Positions 1-8,128 are shown, numbered from the stretch's first letter. The stretch: DNA of 64,000 nucleotides from an uncultured Kiritimatiellota bacterium (GCA_934635225.1 CAKTYZ010000011.1:51613-115612); one strand, 5' to 3'. The notes: generated from the letters alone by a model not told the origin. A program made the numbers and translations.

Positions 1-519
1 CCCGGGCGCGCGGCGGCGGCGCGTCTCGACGTCGACGGCACCGAACGTGCCCGAGTAGCGCGCGGGGTGCGGGCTCTTCTGCACGCGGACTGACTCGGCG
101 AAGTCGATCGGCATCGAGTCCATGAGCGGATGGCTCCACATCCCGGACTCGCGCGGCGCGCCGTCGGTGTACATCCGCACCTCCCCGCCGGGACGCGCCG
201 TGCCGAGGCCGCGGACATAGACGCTGCCGCCCTGCGCGCCGCCGTAGCTGCCGATCGGGGAATAGCGCGAGATCGTCACGCCCGGCACCTGCCGGAGTGC
301 GGTCGGAAGGTCCTGCGCGTTGAGGAGCGCGAGCTGCGCACGGGAGACGAGGACCGATTCCGCGCCGTCCTTCGAGACGCTCTCCGCCTGCGTGACAGGA
401 CTGGCGGTGACGACAACGGCTGGCAAGGCGACGACCTCATTCGTCGCCACGGCGTGGGATGTCGGCGCAACAAGGCAGATGGCCACCGCCGGAAGAGTCG
501 CAAGAGATCGTTTCCGCAT
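1..519 (-). CDS. TonB-dependent receptor, N-terminal part (runs off the left edge)
   Basis: Reading the minus strand from the ATG at 519 gives 173 codons with no stop. The protein opens with a basic start and a hydrophobic signal (MRKRSLATLPAVAICLVAP), then a TonB-box-like stretch (VVVTASPV) and a plug domain. The plug shows LRQVPGVTISRYS, GSVYVRGLG, RMYTDGAPRES and VQKSPHPARYSGTFGAVDVE. This is the order expected of an outer-membrane receptor plug; the beta-barrel would lie outside the window. It starts 10 bp after the stop of the membrane iron-sulfur gene, so it looks like the last visible gene of the LysR-led redox operon. The substrate cannot be told. Family assignment is firm; only about a quarter of the usual length is present. 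Confidence 0.85.
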   Translation of the reverse strand, partial: MRKRSLATLPAVAICLVAPTSHAVATNEVVALPAVVVTASPVTQAESVSKDGAESVLVSRAQLALLNAQDLPTALRQVPGVTISRYSPIGSYGGAQGGSVYVRGLGTARPGGEVRMYTDGAPRESGMWSHPLMDSMPIDFAESVRVQKSPHPARYSGTFGAVDVETRRRRAPG

Positions 520-529
520 GGCGCAACCT

Positions 530-2212
530 TCATTTCATGTCCGTCATCGCCTTTTCCGGGACTGCAAACGCCTTCAAGGCTGCCACCATCTTTTCGGGGT
601 TGTCTTCGGCGGCGATGTATGCCTCCAACGGACATGACGCGCTGAGATCACGGTTCAGTATCTTCGGCACAATCTGCTCTGCTGTTGCGGGAATGCCGTG
701 TGCCGCAAGAAGCGCCTGTGCATCTTCGCTCATAAGAAGAGCATGGACGCGACGAGCCTTTCCGACAACGCAGACGGCGGCCGCCGCGCGTCCAATCACC
801 TTGTCCAAGACGACGGCACGACGAAGTGCGCCTGCATCAAGGAGCGAGAGAATCGGCTTTACGCCATGCCCCTCCGCGCGCGCATCTATTACGCCGTCAT
901 GCGCCGTCACGACCGCCGCCTCTCCCCGGCGTACGAGCGCCGTCATTTCCGAGAGAAGGTCTGCCTCGTCAAACGGACGCACCACGCGCTGTCGGTCAAA
1001 GCCCTTGACAAAGATCGCCGGCATCGGCCGTGCGGGGCAGACATGTTCGCACGCGCCGCAGCCAATGCAGAGGCCCTTATCGATGACGGGGATGTTGCCT
1101 ACAAGCGTGATTGCCTTGACAGGGCATTTGCGCTGACAGGCGGTGCACGGTGTGCCGTCCGTCGTGCGCAGGCAGCGGTCCTTCTTCCAGATCGCGTGGC
1201 CCATGTGGAGGTCGCGCCGCGCGACATGATTCAGCACCTTCAGCGCACCTGCCGGACACGCTGCCGCGCACTTCTGCGGACACGCGAGACGACAGTGGCT
1301 ATGGCGAAAGTCCATCTTCGGCTGTCCGAATGTCCTGAGGGATGTCGAGGGTACGAGGCACGTCTCCGGACACGAAGCAATGCAAACGCCACATCCGATG
1401 CAAAGTCGATTGAAAAGCATACGATCCACCGCACCCGGCGGCAGCACCTCGGCAGGGCGCGACGGCACGCCAGGCAGTGAGATCGGTGCATAACCGCCGT
1501 CCGTCGTCTTCTCGGCTTCGCCCAGGAGGTCGGCGGCCGCCAGCGCGCCCATGCCCGCCATGACCGCGCGCCGCGTCACGCCGTCGGCGGTCGCGGCGGA
1601 GGCGTCCGCCGGTTTCTGCGACGGTGCGGACGGCTTCTGCGAGGCGAAGCACTTGCGGCAGTTGCCGCATCCGTCCTTCAGGTTGATCTTGTGCGGATAC
1701 CGCGCCTTCTGCGCGAGCAGGTTGAAGAGCGTCCCCATCGGACAGATCCAGTTGCACCAAAAACGTCCCGAACCGACCGCCGCGAGAACGAACACGACGG
1801 CCGCAAGGGCGAGACCCGGCACGAAGCCGATCAACGCCTTGCCGAGCAACGCATACGGCGTCACCGCCCAGCCGAGCGTGCCGAGGCCGAGTGCAATCAG
1901 CGCCGCCGCAAGCGCGAAAACGCTCCAGCGAACGATCCGCTGGACGCGCGTCTCGGGCAAACGCGTGCAGACACGGCGGACATGCGCCTTCGGATGCGTC
2001 AGGACATGGCAGACACTTTGGAGGATGCCAAGCGGGCAGAGCCACGCGCAGAAAAATCGTCCGACAAGCGGTGTCAGCAGAAGGATGCTGAGGAAGACGA
2101 GCGTCGGAGTTGGCTGAAGCTGCAGCGCCCTCGTCGTTGGCAACCCGTAGAACGCGCCGCACGCGGCGGCGAGCGAGAAAAGTGCAACAAGACGCAAAAG
2201 AACACTCTTCAT
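530..2212 (-). CDS. Membrane 4Fe-4S electron-transfer protein (NapH-like plus NapG-like) with C-terminal DUF1893-like domain
   Basis: 560 aa. The N-terminal 160 residues carry about four hydrophobic segments and two NapH-type CxxxCP motifs (FFCAWLCPLG, FWCNWICPMG). A CGNCRKC cluster and a twin-arginine-like stretch (VTRRAVMAGMG) near residue 215 follow, as if a separate NapG-like ferredoxin had been fused. Several 4Fe-4S motifs come next (CIGCGVCIASCPETC, CQRKCP, CIGCGACEHVCP). The last ~130 residues resemble DUF1893 (LLDAGALRRAVVLDKVIGRA), a fold better known as a stand-alone protein. It probably passes electrons from the membrane to the partner reductases of the operon; that role is inferred. 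The start overlaps the preceding stop as ATGA and has AGAGGT upstream. Confidence 0.8.
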   Translation of the reverse strand: MKSVLLRLVALFSLAAACGAFYGLPTTRALQLQPTPTLVFLSILLLTPLVGRFFCAWLCPLGILQSVCHVLTHPKAHVRRVCTRLPETRVQRIVRWSVFALAAALIALGLGTLGWAVTPYALLGKALIGFVPGLALAAVVFVLAAVGSGRFWCNWICPMGTLFNLLAQKARYPHKINLKDGCGNCRKCFASQKPSAPSQKPADASAATADGVTRRAVMAGMGALAAADLLGEAEKTTDGGYAPISLPGVPSRPAEVLPPGAVDRMLFNRLCIGCGVCIASCPETCLVPSTSLRTFGQPKMDFRHSHCRLACPQKCAAACPAGALKVLNHVARRDLHMGHAIWKKDRCLRTTDGTPCTACQRKCPVKAITLVGNIPVIDKGLCIGCGACEHVCPARPMPAIFVKGFDRQRVVRPFDEADLLSEMTALVRRGEAAVVTAHDGVIDARAEGHGVKPILSLLDAGALRRAVVLDKVIGRAAAAVCVVGKARRVHALLMSEDAQALLAAHGIPATAEQIVPKILNRDLSASCPLEAYIAAEDNPEKMVAALKAFAVPEKAMTDMK

Positions 2213-3462
2213 TTTGACACCTCTCGATCCTTGAGCGCGTCAATCCATTCGTCAATCGCCGCGATTTCGCGCGAAATGTCGATTGACTGCGGACAATGCG
2301 GGGAGCAACGGTTGCACCCCGTGCAATGGTCAGCGCGACGCAGTTCCTCCGGCACGGCCTTCGCGTAGGCTTTCAGCACCTCCTTTGCGGACGGTTGTGT
2401 CTTTGCCGTGAGAACGCTGTTGCGGAACAGCAGAAGCGCCACAATATCAAGTCCGTAGGGACAGGGCATACAGTAGTTACAGCTGTTACAGGGAATTGTG
2501 TTGAGCGTAAGCATCCGCTGGGCCGCGCGCTCAAGAGCCTCAAGTTCCGAGTCGGTGCAGGGCTTGAGCGGCGAGAACGTCGCGAGATTCTCCTCGATAT
2601 GCTCCGTCCGCGTCATGCCAGAGAGGACTGTCATCACCTTCGGGAACGTGCCGCAGAAGCGGAACGCCCACTTCGCGAGCGTCGACTCCGGGTCGAGGGG
2701 GGTGAGCTCCTGCGCGAGCGCGTAGTTGTAGCGCGCGAGGCGTCCGCCGAGCAGCGGCTCCATGATGACGACGGGGATGTCGAGCTTCGCGAGCGTCTCG
2801 TAGAGGTACTTGGCGTCGAGGTTGCGCTCGTTCACCTCCTTCGCGTGGCGCCAGTCGACGTAGTTCATCTGGATCTGCACGAAGTCCCACTTGTACGTGC
2901 CGTGACGCTCGATGCACCACTCGAACGCCTTGGGGTCGCCGTGGTAGGAGAAGCCGAGGTGGCGGATGCGGCCTTGCGCACGTAGTTCAGCGCACCAGTC
3001 GATTGCGCCATTCTCCAGATAACGTTGAGAGAAGGTCGAGAAATCCTTGCCATTTCCGATGGAATGCAGAAGGTAGTTGTCGATGTAGTCCGTTTGGAGA
3101 TAGCGAAGGGACTTCTCGAACATCTTCTTGCATTCCACAAGTGGATATTGCTGGGGCGCGAAGTTCGAGAGCTTCGTGGCGATGATATAGTCCTTTCGTG
3201 CATAGCCGCTCGCCTTCAGGGCCTTGCCGAGCGCGGCCTCCGACTCGCCGCGGCAATAGGCGGGCGACGTGTCGAAGTAGGTCACGCCGCCGTCGAGTAG
3301 CATCTTGACCTGGCGGTTCAGGAGTTCCTGGTCGATGGCCTTGTCGGAATAGCCTTCCTTCTGCCACGGCACCGCGTGCTTGCCGTCCGTCGTCGGCAGG
3401 CGCATCGCGCCGTAGCCGAGCAGGGAAATCTTCTTCCCGTCGAGACTGTAGCGTGTTGTCAT
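2209..3462 (-). CDS. Aldo/keto reductase with C-terminal 4Fe-4S ferredoxin domain
   Basis: 417 aa. An AKR TIM barrel occupies roughly residues 1-300, with the catalytic Asp/Tyr region FDTSPAYCRGE, the lysine region ATKLSNF and the histidine region YLLHSIGNG. A C-terminal region holds two cysteine clusters, CNSCNYCMPCPYG and CTGCNRCSPHCPQ, typical of the ferredoxin-linked AKR subfamily of anaerobes. The start at 3462 is chosen over an upstream ATG at 3495 because an AAGGAGAG Shine-Dalgarno sits just before it and the AKR fold begins at once (TRYSLDGKKISLLGYG). It overlaps the next gene by 4 nt. The carbonyl substrate is unknown. Confidence 0.88.
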   Translation of the reverse strand: MTTRYSLDGKKISLLGYGAMRLPTTDGKHAVPWQKEGYSDKAIDQELLNRQVKMLLDGGVTYFDTSPAYCRGESEAALGKALKASGYARKDYIIATKLSNFAPQQYPLVECKKMFEKSLRYLQTDYIDNYLLHSIGNGKDFSTFSQRYLENGAIDWCAELRAQGRIRHLGFSYHGDPKAFEWCIERHGTYKWDFVQIQMNYVDWRHAKEVNERNLDAKYLYETLAKLDIPVVIMEPLLGGRLARYNYALAQELTPLDPESTLAKWAFRFCGTFPKVMTVLSGMTRTEHIEENLATFSPLKPCTDSELEALERAAQRMLTLNTIPCNSCNYCMPCPYGLDIVALLLFRNSVLTAKTQPSAKEVLKAYAKAVPEELRRADHCTGCNRCSPHCPQSIDISREIAAIDEWIDALKDREVSK

Positions 3463-3518
3463 TGCATTTCTCTCCTTCTGGCGGTTGAACGACATTGTTC
3501 CATCTGCTCCGGTCGACT

Positions 3519-4547
3519 TCAGTTCCCTGGGGAGGATGCTTTCAGGAATCCTGTCGCCTCGGCGTAGTCGGCGTCGGAAACGGGTTCAAGCCATGACGTC
3601 TTGTTCGTTTCGGGATGGCATTCGATGGCGAGGTGGCTGAACCATGTCTTCGGTCCCGCACCATGCCAGTGCTCGACATTCGCCGGAATCTCGACGACTG
3701 AACCCGGCACCATCTTCACGGCCTTTTGGCCGCGCGCCTGATACCAGCCCTCGCCGCCGACGCAGACGAGAATCTGTCCGCCCGTGTGTGCGTGCCAATT
3801 GTTGCGGCAGCCCGGCTCGAAGGTGACGTTGTGGATCGGCACGCCCGTCTCCCGATCGTGCTTCGTGAGCGCGGCGAGCCAGGAGCGTCCGCTGAAATAC
3901 TGCCGGAAGCGCGTGTTGGGCATCCCCGCCCGGAAGGGACTCACCGTATCCTCCGTGCAGGTGACGGCGAGGATTTCCCCGATCTCCGCGTCCGTCACGC
4001 CGTTATGCTTCGCGATGCCGATGTGCGCGTCGAGTTGCGCCTTCACGTTATCGAGCGCCGCAAGCGCGGCGACCGTCACAATCTCGCGCGTGCGCCAGTC
4101 GAGGACGTCGCGGCCGAAGATGTCACCGAAGAGGTGCGCACGCAAGTAGTCGCTGATCGCGGGACACCAGTCGAAGAACGGTCCCGCCACCTCGCGTCCG
4201 CAGATCTTCGTCTGGTTCGTCGTGCCGCGTGCGAGCGAATCACAGTCGGGGCGTGACGGGTTCTCGGTCGCCGGTCCGCGCTCCGCCTCGGGTGCAAGAT
4301 TGTAGAGGATGCCGAGCGCATTAAGCGCACGCGGGAAGCCGCAGTAGGCGTAGAGTTGTGTCGCGGCATCCTTCAGTTCGCGCGTCGTCCAGCCGGCCAC
4401 GTAGGCCATCTCGAACGCGCTCTCCAGTCGCTTCAGGTCGCCGCGCGCCATGCAGGCGGCGACGTCACAGAGCGTCTTTTCCTTTTCCGTCAGTGCCATA
4501 ACCGACCCTCCGAAGAGTAGCATGATTGAGAACAGAAGTTTCTTCAT
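3519..4547 (-). CDS. Exported carboxymuconolactone decarboxylase-like protein with cupin domain
   Basis: 342 aa. A signal peptide (MKKLLFSIMLLFGGSVMA) is followed by two alpha-helical CMD/AhpD-like halves; the second contains DWRTREIVTVAALAALDN and HIGIAKHNGVTDAEI. The C-terminal ~110 residues are a cupin (HAHTGGQILVCVGGEGWYQ, IPANVEHWHGAG) with histidines suited to metal binding. CMD-cupin fusions beside flavodoxin and aldo/keto reductase genes are common in gut anaerobes, but their reaction is not well established. An AhpD-type CxxC pair is not evident, so peroxidase activity is not claimed. The GxxExxY element ends 15 bp before its start, so its original upstream region may have been displaced. 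Confidence 0.8.
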   Translation of the reverse strand: MKKLLFSIMLLFGGSVMALTEKEKTLCDVAACMARGDLKRLESAFEMAYVAGWTTRELKDAATQLYAYCGFPRALNALGILYNLAPEAERGPATENPSRPDCDSLARGTTNQTKICGREVAGPFFDWCPAISDYLRAHLFGDIFGRDVLDWRTREIVTVAALAALDNVKAQLDAHIGIAKHNGVTDAEIGEILAVTCTEDTVSPFRAGMPNTRFRQYFSGRSWLAALTKHDRETGVPIHNVTFEPGCRNNWHAHTGGQILVCVGGEGWYQARGQKAVKMVPGSVVEIPANVEHWHGAGPKTWFSHLAIECHPETNKTSWLEPVSDADYAEATGFLKASSPGN

Positions 4548-4562
4548 TTTATGTCTTTCGTC

Positions 4563-4598
4563 GTTTTTAGACAGGATTTACAGGATTCACAGGATTTT
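4563..4598 (+). repeat. Left inverted arm of the GxxExxY element
   Basis: Three ACAGGATT-type units in a row at 8-9 bp spacing, preceded by GTTTTTAG. It is the inverted counterpart of 4989-5024. It also encodes the C-terminal NPV repeats of the gene, so the repeat is both an end of the element and coding sequence. Confidence 0.75.
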
Positions 4599-4974
4599 CG
4601 GGCTTGTGATAACAACGATATTTATGTTTGAATTGAAGCGAGTCACTGCCGAAGTTAATCAGCAATCCATCATCAATCTGCGTCGCCGCAAGGTAATTCA
4701 CCAGTTGCGCCTCATGCCGCAGAACGAGAGCGGAAACAGCTTTCAATTCCAAAATCAGGCGATTCTCCACAATAATGTCTGCGACATAGTTTCCAACGCA
4801 AACACCTTCATAGTCAACTCGAATCGCAACTTCCTTTTCTGTCCGAAGTCCAGTACGCTTCAGCTCTACGACCAAGGCATTCTTGTAGACCTCTTCCAGA
4901 TACCCCGCACCGAAGTGGCGATGAACCTTCATCGCCAACCCAATGACGGTATGCGCCAGCTGACTCATTTCCAT
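4567..4974 (-). CDS. GxxExxY family protein (PD-(D/E)XK nuclease-like)
   Basis: 135 aa. The family motif is G24-Y-L-E27-E-V-Y30. A PD-(D/E)XK-like core follows: D66 in YVADIIVE, E76-L-K78 in LILELKA, and Q90 in HEAQLVNYL. The last nine residues (NPVNPVNPV) are encoded by the left inverted-repeat arm. The start at 4974 is supported by AAGGAG eight bases upstream. A longer frame from 5028 (an ATGA overlap with the flavodoxin stop) would only add residues translated from the right arm (TGLTGLTG). The family is widespread and uncharacterised as far as I know; nuclease activity is inferred from the motif. Confidence 0.8.
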   Translation of the reverse strand: MEMSQLAHTVIGLAMKVHRHFGAGYLEEVYKNALVVELKRTGLRTEKEVAIRVDYEGVCVGNYVADIIVENRLILELKAVSALVLRHEAQLVNYLAATQIDDGLLINFGSDSLQFKHKYRCYHKPENPVNPVNPV

Positions 4975-4988
4975 CGCTGTTTCTCCTT

Positions 4989-5024
4989 CAAATCCTGTCA
5001 ATCCTGTTAATCCTGTCTGAAAAC
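4989..5024 (-). repeat. Right inverted arm of the GxxExxY element
   Basis: Read on the minus strand it starts GTTTTCAGACAGGATT and continues with two more ACAGGATT-type units. The Shine-Dalgarno of the nuclease-like gene follows directly. Confidence 0.75.
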
Positions 5025-5645
5025 TCATCCCTCCACCGCGAGGCGGTCGGCGACGAACGACTTGAGACCGGGGCGCACCTTGACCGTCGCGCCGTAGTAC
5101 GACTCCGCCGGCAGGACGGTCGCGCCCTCGACGAGCGCGGCGAAGTCGCGCGCGCAGTTCTGCATCCCGCCGCCGCCATGCGTCTGGAAGAGGCAGACCG
5201 TCTTCGTCTTCAGCGTCGCCGCGTTCTCGCTCACCCATGTGCGCACCGGCGGCGCCAGCGTGCCCCACCAGTTCGGCGTGCCGACGAGGACGACGTCGTA
5301 GGCGGAGACGTCCAGCCCCGCAATCTTCTCGATCGGGCGCAGCGTCCCCGCCGCACACTCCGGCTTTGCCTCATCGCAGCAGGTGCCGTAATCCGACGCA
5401 TATGGCTTTGCGGCCTTGATCTCGACGAGGCGCACGCCGCCGCACGCCTTCGCGAACGTCTCCGCCACATAGCGCGTGTTGCCGCTTCGCGAGAAGTAGA
5501 CGACGAGAACCTTGTCCTTTGTCACCTTGACTTTCATGTTGGCGTTTCCTTTCCCCGAATTGTCCTTCGCGCAAGCCGGCAAGAACGCGCTCATCGCGGC
5601 GAAGGCGGTTGACTGGCGTACGAAATCACGTCGATCCATGTTCAT
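5025..5645 (-). CDS. Exported flavodoxin lipoprotein
   Basis: 206 aa. The N-terminus has a twin-arginine motif (MDRRDFVRQS), a hydrophobic stretch and a lipobox-like LPAC, suggesting Tat export and lipid anchoring. The flavodoxin fold follows, with the FMN phosphate loop in VVYFSRSGNTRYVAE, the second loop GTPNWWGTLAPP and the third TVCLFQTHGGGGMQN. Start 5645 is preferred because AAGGAG lies eight bases upstream; it overlaps the end of the LysR gene by 4 nt. The protein is likely the diffusible or anchored electron carrier for the neighbouring Fe-S and AKR proteins (inference). Its stop codon abuts the GxxExxY element. Confidence 0.87.
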   Translation of the reverse strand: MNMDRRDFVRQSTAFAAMSAFLPACAKDNSGKGNANMKVKVTKDKVLVVYFSRSGNTRYVAETFAKACGGVRLVEIKAAKPYASDYGTCCDEAKPECAAGTLRPIEKIAGLDVSAYDVVLVGTPNWWGTLAPPVRTWVSENAATLKTKTVCLFQTHGGGGMQNCARDFAALVEGATVLPAESYYGATVKVRPGLKSFVADRLAVEG

Positions 5646-6577
5646 GATGACGTCTCCTTTCTGTTTGTCGTTCCCATGAAGTCGTCGATGTCCGCGCAAC
5701 CCTTCACGCGCCCGCGCACGAGGCGGACGAGTTCGGCGGCGGCGGGCGCGAGCGGGACCCCCTCCTGCCACGCGAGATAGGCTTCGATGTAGAAGACGGG
5801 CGCGAACGGACGGAACGCGAGCCGCTTCGCCAGCATCTCCGGGAAGAGCCCGTCGATGGAGACGGCCGAGCCGACGCCCTCGGCGACCGCGTGCGCGGCG
5901 TTGTAGAGAAGGTTGAACGTGCCGACGACATTGAGACGCCGGGCGTCGTATCCCGCCCAGCCCGCGAGCTCGGTCGCCATCCTGAAGCGGCGCGGTAGGA
6001 GGAGAGGACGGTCCAGGAGGTCGTCGGGCGCAATACTTTTCTTGCGGGCGAGCGGGTCGTCCCGGCGGAGGACGAGGCCCAGCTCGTGGCAGACGTTGAG
6101 CGGCAGCGTCTCGCAACCGTCCAGACGCCCGGGGCCGAGCAGGAGCGCCAGGTCAAGCCCTCCCTTCTGCATGCGCCCGGCGAGGTCCTCGGCGTTGCCC
6201 GAGACGAGGTGGAGCGAGACGGCGGGGTTCTTGCGTTGCAGCTCGGCGAGTGCGGCGGCGACATGCGCGAAGCCGAAGGTCTCCGCCGCGCCGAGGGTGA
6301 TGCGCCCCGAGAGCTTCGAGGCCGCACACGAGATCTCGCGCGTCGTGCGGTCGACGAGCGACAGGATCTCGTCCGCGCGCTGGCGGAAGACCGCGCCCTT
6401 GTCCGTCAACTTCACTGACCGTGCGCCACGTGTAATCAGGGTCTGCCCCAGATCGTCCTCGAGTTCGACCAGCTGTTTCGAGAGCGCGGGCTGGCTGATG
6501 CCAAGCCGTTTTGCTGCCCGAGAGATGTTTCCCTCGCGTGCAATCGCTGCAAAATACCTGATATGTCGAAGTTCCAT
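5642..6577 (-). CDS. LysR family transcriptional regulator
   Basis: 311 aa. A winged-helix DNA-binding domain (LRHIRYFAAIAREGNISRAA, LGISQPALSKQLVELEDDLG) is followed by a LysR substrate-binding domain (GRITLGAAETFGFAHVAAAL). Start 6577 is used because the usual LysR N-terminus (MELRHIRYF) begins there and a strong promoter lies 7 nt upstream. As first gene of the run down to the TonB receptor it probably controls its own redox operon, which is unusual in that LysR regulators are more often divergent from their targets. The ligand is unknown. Confidence 0.9.
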   Translation of the reverse strand: MELRHIRYFAAIAREGNISRAAKRLGISQPALSKQLVELEDDLGQTLITRGARSVKLTDKGAVFRQRADEILSLVDRTTREISCAASKLSGRITLGAAETFGFAHVAAALAELQRKNPAVSLHLVSGNAEDLAGRMQKGGLDLALLLGPGRLDGCETLPLNVCHELGLVLRRDDPLARKKSIAPDDLLDRPLLLPRRFRMATELAGWAGYDARRLNVVGTFNLLYNAAHAVAEGVGSAVSIDGLFPEMLAKRLAFRPFAPVFYIEAYLAWQEGVPLAPAAAELVRLVRGRVKGCADIDDFMGTTNRKETSS

Positions 6578-6584
6578 GTCATGT

Positions 6585-6614
6585 AGTATACCACACATGA
6601 CACAGAACCGTCAA
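6585..6614 (-). promoter_or_regulatory. Promoter of the LysR redox operon
   Basis: TTGACG, 18 bp, then TATACT with a TGG extension. The -10 ends 7 nt before the LysR start codon, so transcription should begin at or within a few bases of the ATG. Confidence 0.75.
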
Positions 6615-6699
6615 TTATGAATATAAGATATCAATAACAAAACAGAATGGCTGAAACTCGATAGCCAAATCATCCAAGGATTTCCCAATAGGCCGGATC

Positions 6700-7134
6700 C
6701 TACCGCTTCGCCAATAAATTGCACTCGTCCGCAAGTAGCGATGCCGCCAACTTTACGAGTTCGACGCAAGGACGCTTCTGATAGTATTCGACCGTACGCG
6801 CATCTGGCGCACCGCCAGTTGTCGCGCCTGTCCCAGCCAACAGCTCCCGGCAGATGATCGAACCCGTTTTAGCCTTGAACTCAGCACAAAAGTCCTGAAT
6901 CGCCGGATAGGCCGCCGTCTTCTCCGGCCCCAGTCGCATGCCAAGGACCATCGCTGCTCCCGAGACGGCTCCGCAGACCTCCCGCATACGACCAACGCCA
7001 CCGCCCAACCCACAGGAAACGCGCTTGGCGAGATCCGCGTCCATGCCGAACTCGTCGGAAAACGCGACAAAGACTGCTTGTGAACAATTGCATCCGCTCC
7101 TGAAGAGCGATTCTGCCTTTTCAACTCGATTCAT
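6700..7134 (-). CDS. C_GCAxxG_C_C family protein
   Basis: 144 aa. Characteristic cysteines are present: SGCNCSQAV, CGLGGGVGRMREVCGAVSGA, a later Cys in SIICREL and RPCVEL. The family is small, soluble and thought to bind a redox cofactor or metal; its reaction is not established. Start 7134 lies inside the 3' end of the upstream glycosyltransferase and has AAGGAG eight bases upstream. A longer frame to 7254 is not supported. The gene is translationally linked to the glycosyltransferase by a 14-nt overlap. Confidence 0.85.
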   Translation of the reverse strand: MNRVEKAESLFRSGCNCSQAVFVAFSDEFGMDADLAKRVSCGLGGGVGRMREVCGAVSGAAMVLGMRLGPEKTAAYPAIQDFCAEFKAKTGSIICRELLAGTGATTGGAPDARTVEYYQKRPCVELVKLAASLLADECNLLAKR

Positions 7135-7972
7135 TGCGACAACTCCTTGAACGATAAATAAGATAAGTGAGTCCGACGAGAACGCGTTCGACATACATGA
7201 CACCGGCAAGAATCGGATGGGCGAACAACCGCTTCCATTTGCCGTATTCGACAAACACGCCGAAGTAGCGATATCCGAGGCCCAGTTGCTTTCTAAGCGC
7301 CGGATGATTCGGCCATTTCGCTTGATAAGTCGTGATTGACTTTGCGTAATACGCCTTCTTTGCCAGCATCCGCGCCAGCGTCAGCTGGCGTTCGTTATGG
7401 ACAAGATGATGCGTTAGGACGGCGCACCGTACACCCGTCGCGAGAACGCGAATGTCAAGATCCCAATCCTCCGGACCGGCAATGAGGCCTTCGTCATACC
7501 CGCCCGTCGATTGGAGAACCGATCTGCGAAAGAGTCGAAGCGCGTCAATTGCCGTTCCGTCATAAAACGAGCGCTCGAAGTTTCGCGCCTTAGTGCGAAG
7601 GCCTCGTCCTGTCCGCACCTCGGGAATCCAATAGGCCTGTGGCGCGGCAGGATCCATCCGAGAGCGAGAAGCCACGGAAAGCATCTCCACAATCAGCTCG
7701 GGTGGCGGAATCATGTCGGCATCCAGCACGACAACCCAATCCGCGTGCGCCGTCTGCCAGCCGAGATTACGCTGAGCCGAGCGCTCAGGACCTTTTCCAA
7801 GCACCGTCGCACCCAATTCCGTCGCGATTTCCCGCGTTCTGTCCGTCGAGGCGTTATCGACGACAATCACCTCTACACAGTCACGCACATCCTCGAAAGC
7901 CTGAATGCAAGCGGCAATGTTCGCCTCCTCGTTACGCGTGGCAATGACAACGGAAAGCTCGGGACTTTTCAT
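7121..7972 (-). CDS. Family 2 glycosyltransferase
   Basis: 283 aa. GT2 GT-A fold: LSVVIATRNEEANIAACI, VDNASTDRTREIA, then the nucleotide-sugar DxD in VVLDADMIPP and a later GPEDWDLDIRV segment. No clear membrane helix apart from hydrophobic patches near the C-terminus (ILAGVMYVERVLVGLTYLI). It probably transfers a sugar to a cell-surface glycan; donor and acceptor are unknown. It is the first gene of a two-gene unit with the C_GCAxxG_C_C protein, read from a consensus promoter about 60 bp upstream. Confidence 0.87.
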   Translation of the reverse strand: MKSPELSVVIATRNEEANIAACIQAFEDVRDCVEVIVVDNASTDRTREIATELGATVLGKGPERSAQRNLGWQTAHADWVVVLDADMIPPPELIVEMLSVASRSRMDPAAPQAYWIPEVRTGRGLRTKARNFERSFYDGTAIDALRLFRRSVLQSTGGYDEGLIAGPEDWDLDIRVLATGVRCAVLTHHLVHNERQLTLARMLAKKAYYAKSITTYQAKWPNHPALRKQLGLGYRYFGVFVEYGKWKRLFAHPILAGVMYVERVLVGLTYLIYRSRSCRNESS

Positions 7973-8031
7973 CTATTCCTAATCCTCATCCTTAAAAAGA
8001 CGAAATCTCCTTTTCAACACCAGTGGAATGG

Positions 8032-8061
8032 ATTATACTGAAACGAATCTCGCCCTGTCAA
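8032..8061 (-). promoter_or_regulatory. Consensus sigma-70 promoter of the GT2 gene
   Basis: TTGACA, 18 bp, TATAAT, a full match to the housekeeping consensus. It leaves a leader of about 50 nt with AGGA near the start. It lies right beside the duplicated AT-hook sequence, which faces away from it. Confidence 0.8.
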
Positions 8062-8073
8062 GACGGTGCTGGA

Positions 8074-8128
8074 AATGGGAAATGGTAATATCTAACGGGT
8101 CAGCAAAGAAGAGAGGAAGGCCATGGGG
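8074..8128 (+). repeat. 55-bp dispersed repeat, copy 1
   Basis: Matches 63921-63975 over 55 bp with one mismatch (A at 8114 against T at 63961). It includes a start codon at 8082 and the first 16 codons of a shared frame. Identity is lost at the G run that follows. Confidence 0.85.

Larger units (their letters stand above)
4563..5024 (-). mobile_element. Small candidate mobile element: GxxExxY nuclease-like gene between inverted AATCCTGT arrays
   Basis: A block of about 463 bp with near-perfect inverted ends. Each end reads inward as GTTTT, a variable base, AGACAGGATT, then two further ACAGGATT-type units. The left arm is 4563-4598 and the right arm is 4989-5024; about four positions differ over 36 bp. 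Between them sits one gene with its own ribosome binding site. The right arm begins immediately after the stop codon of the flavodoxin gene and the left arm lies 15 bp before the next start codon, so the block sits exactly between two genes of an operon. No transposase is present and no clear target-site duplication was seen. That it moves is inference from the ends and position. Confidence 0.55.
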
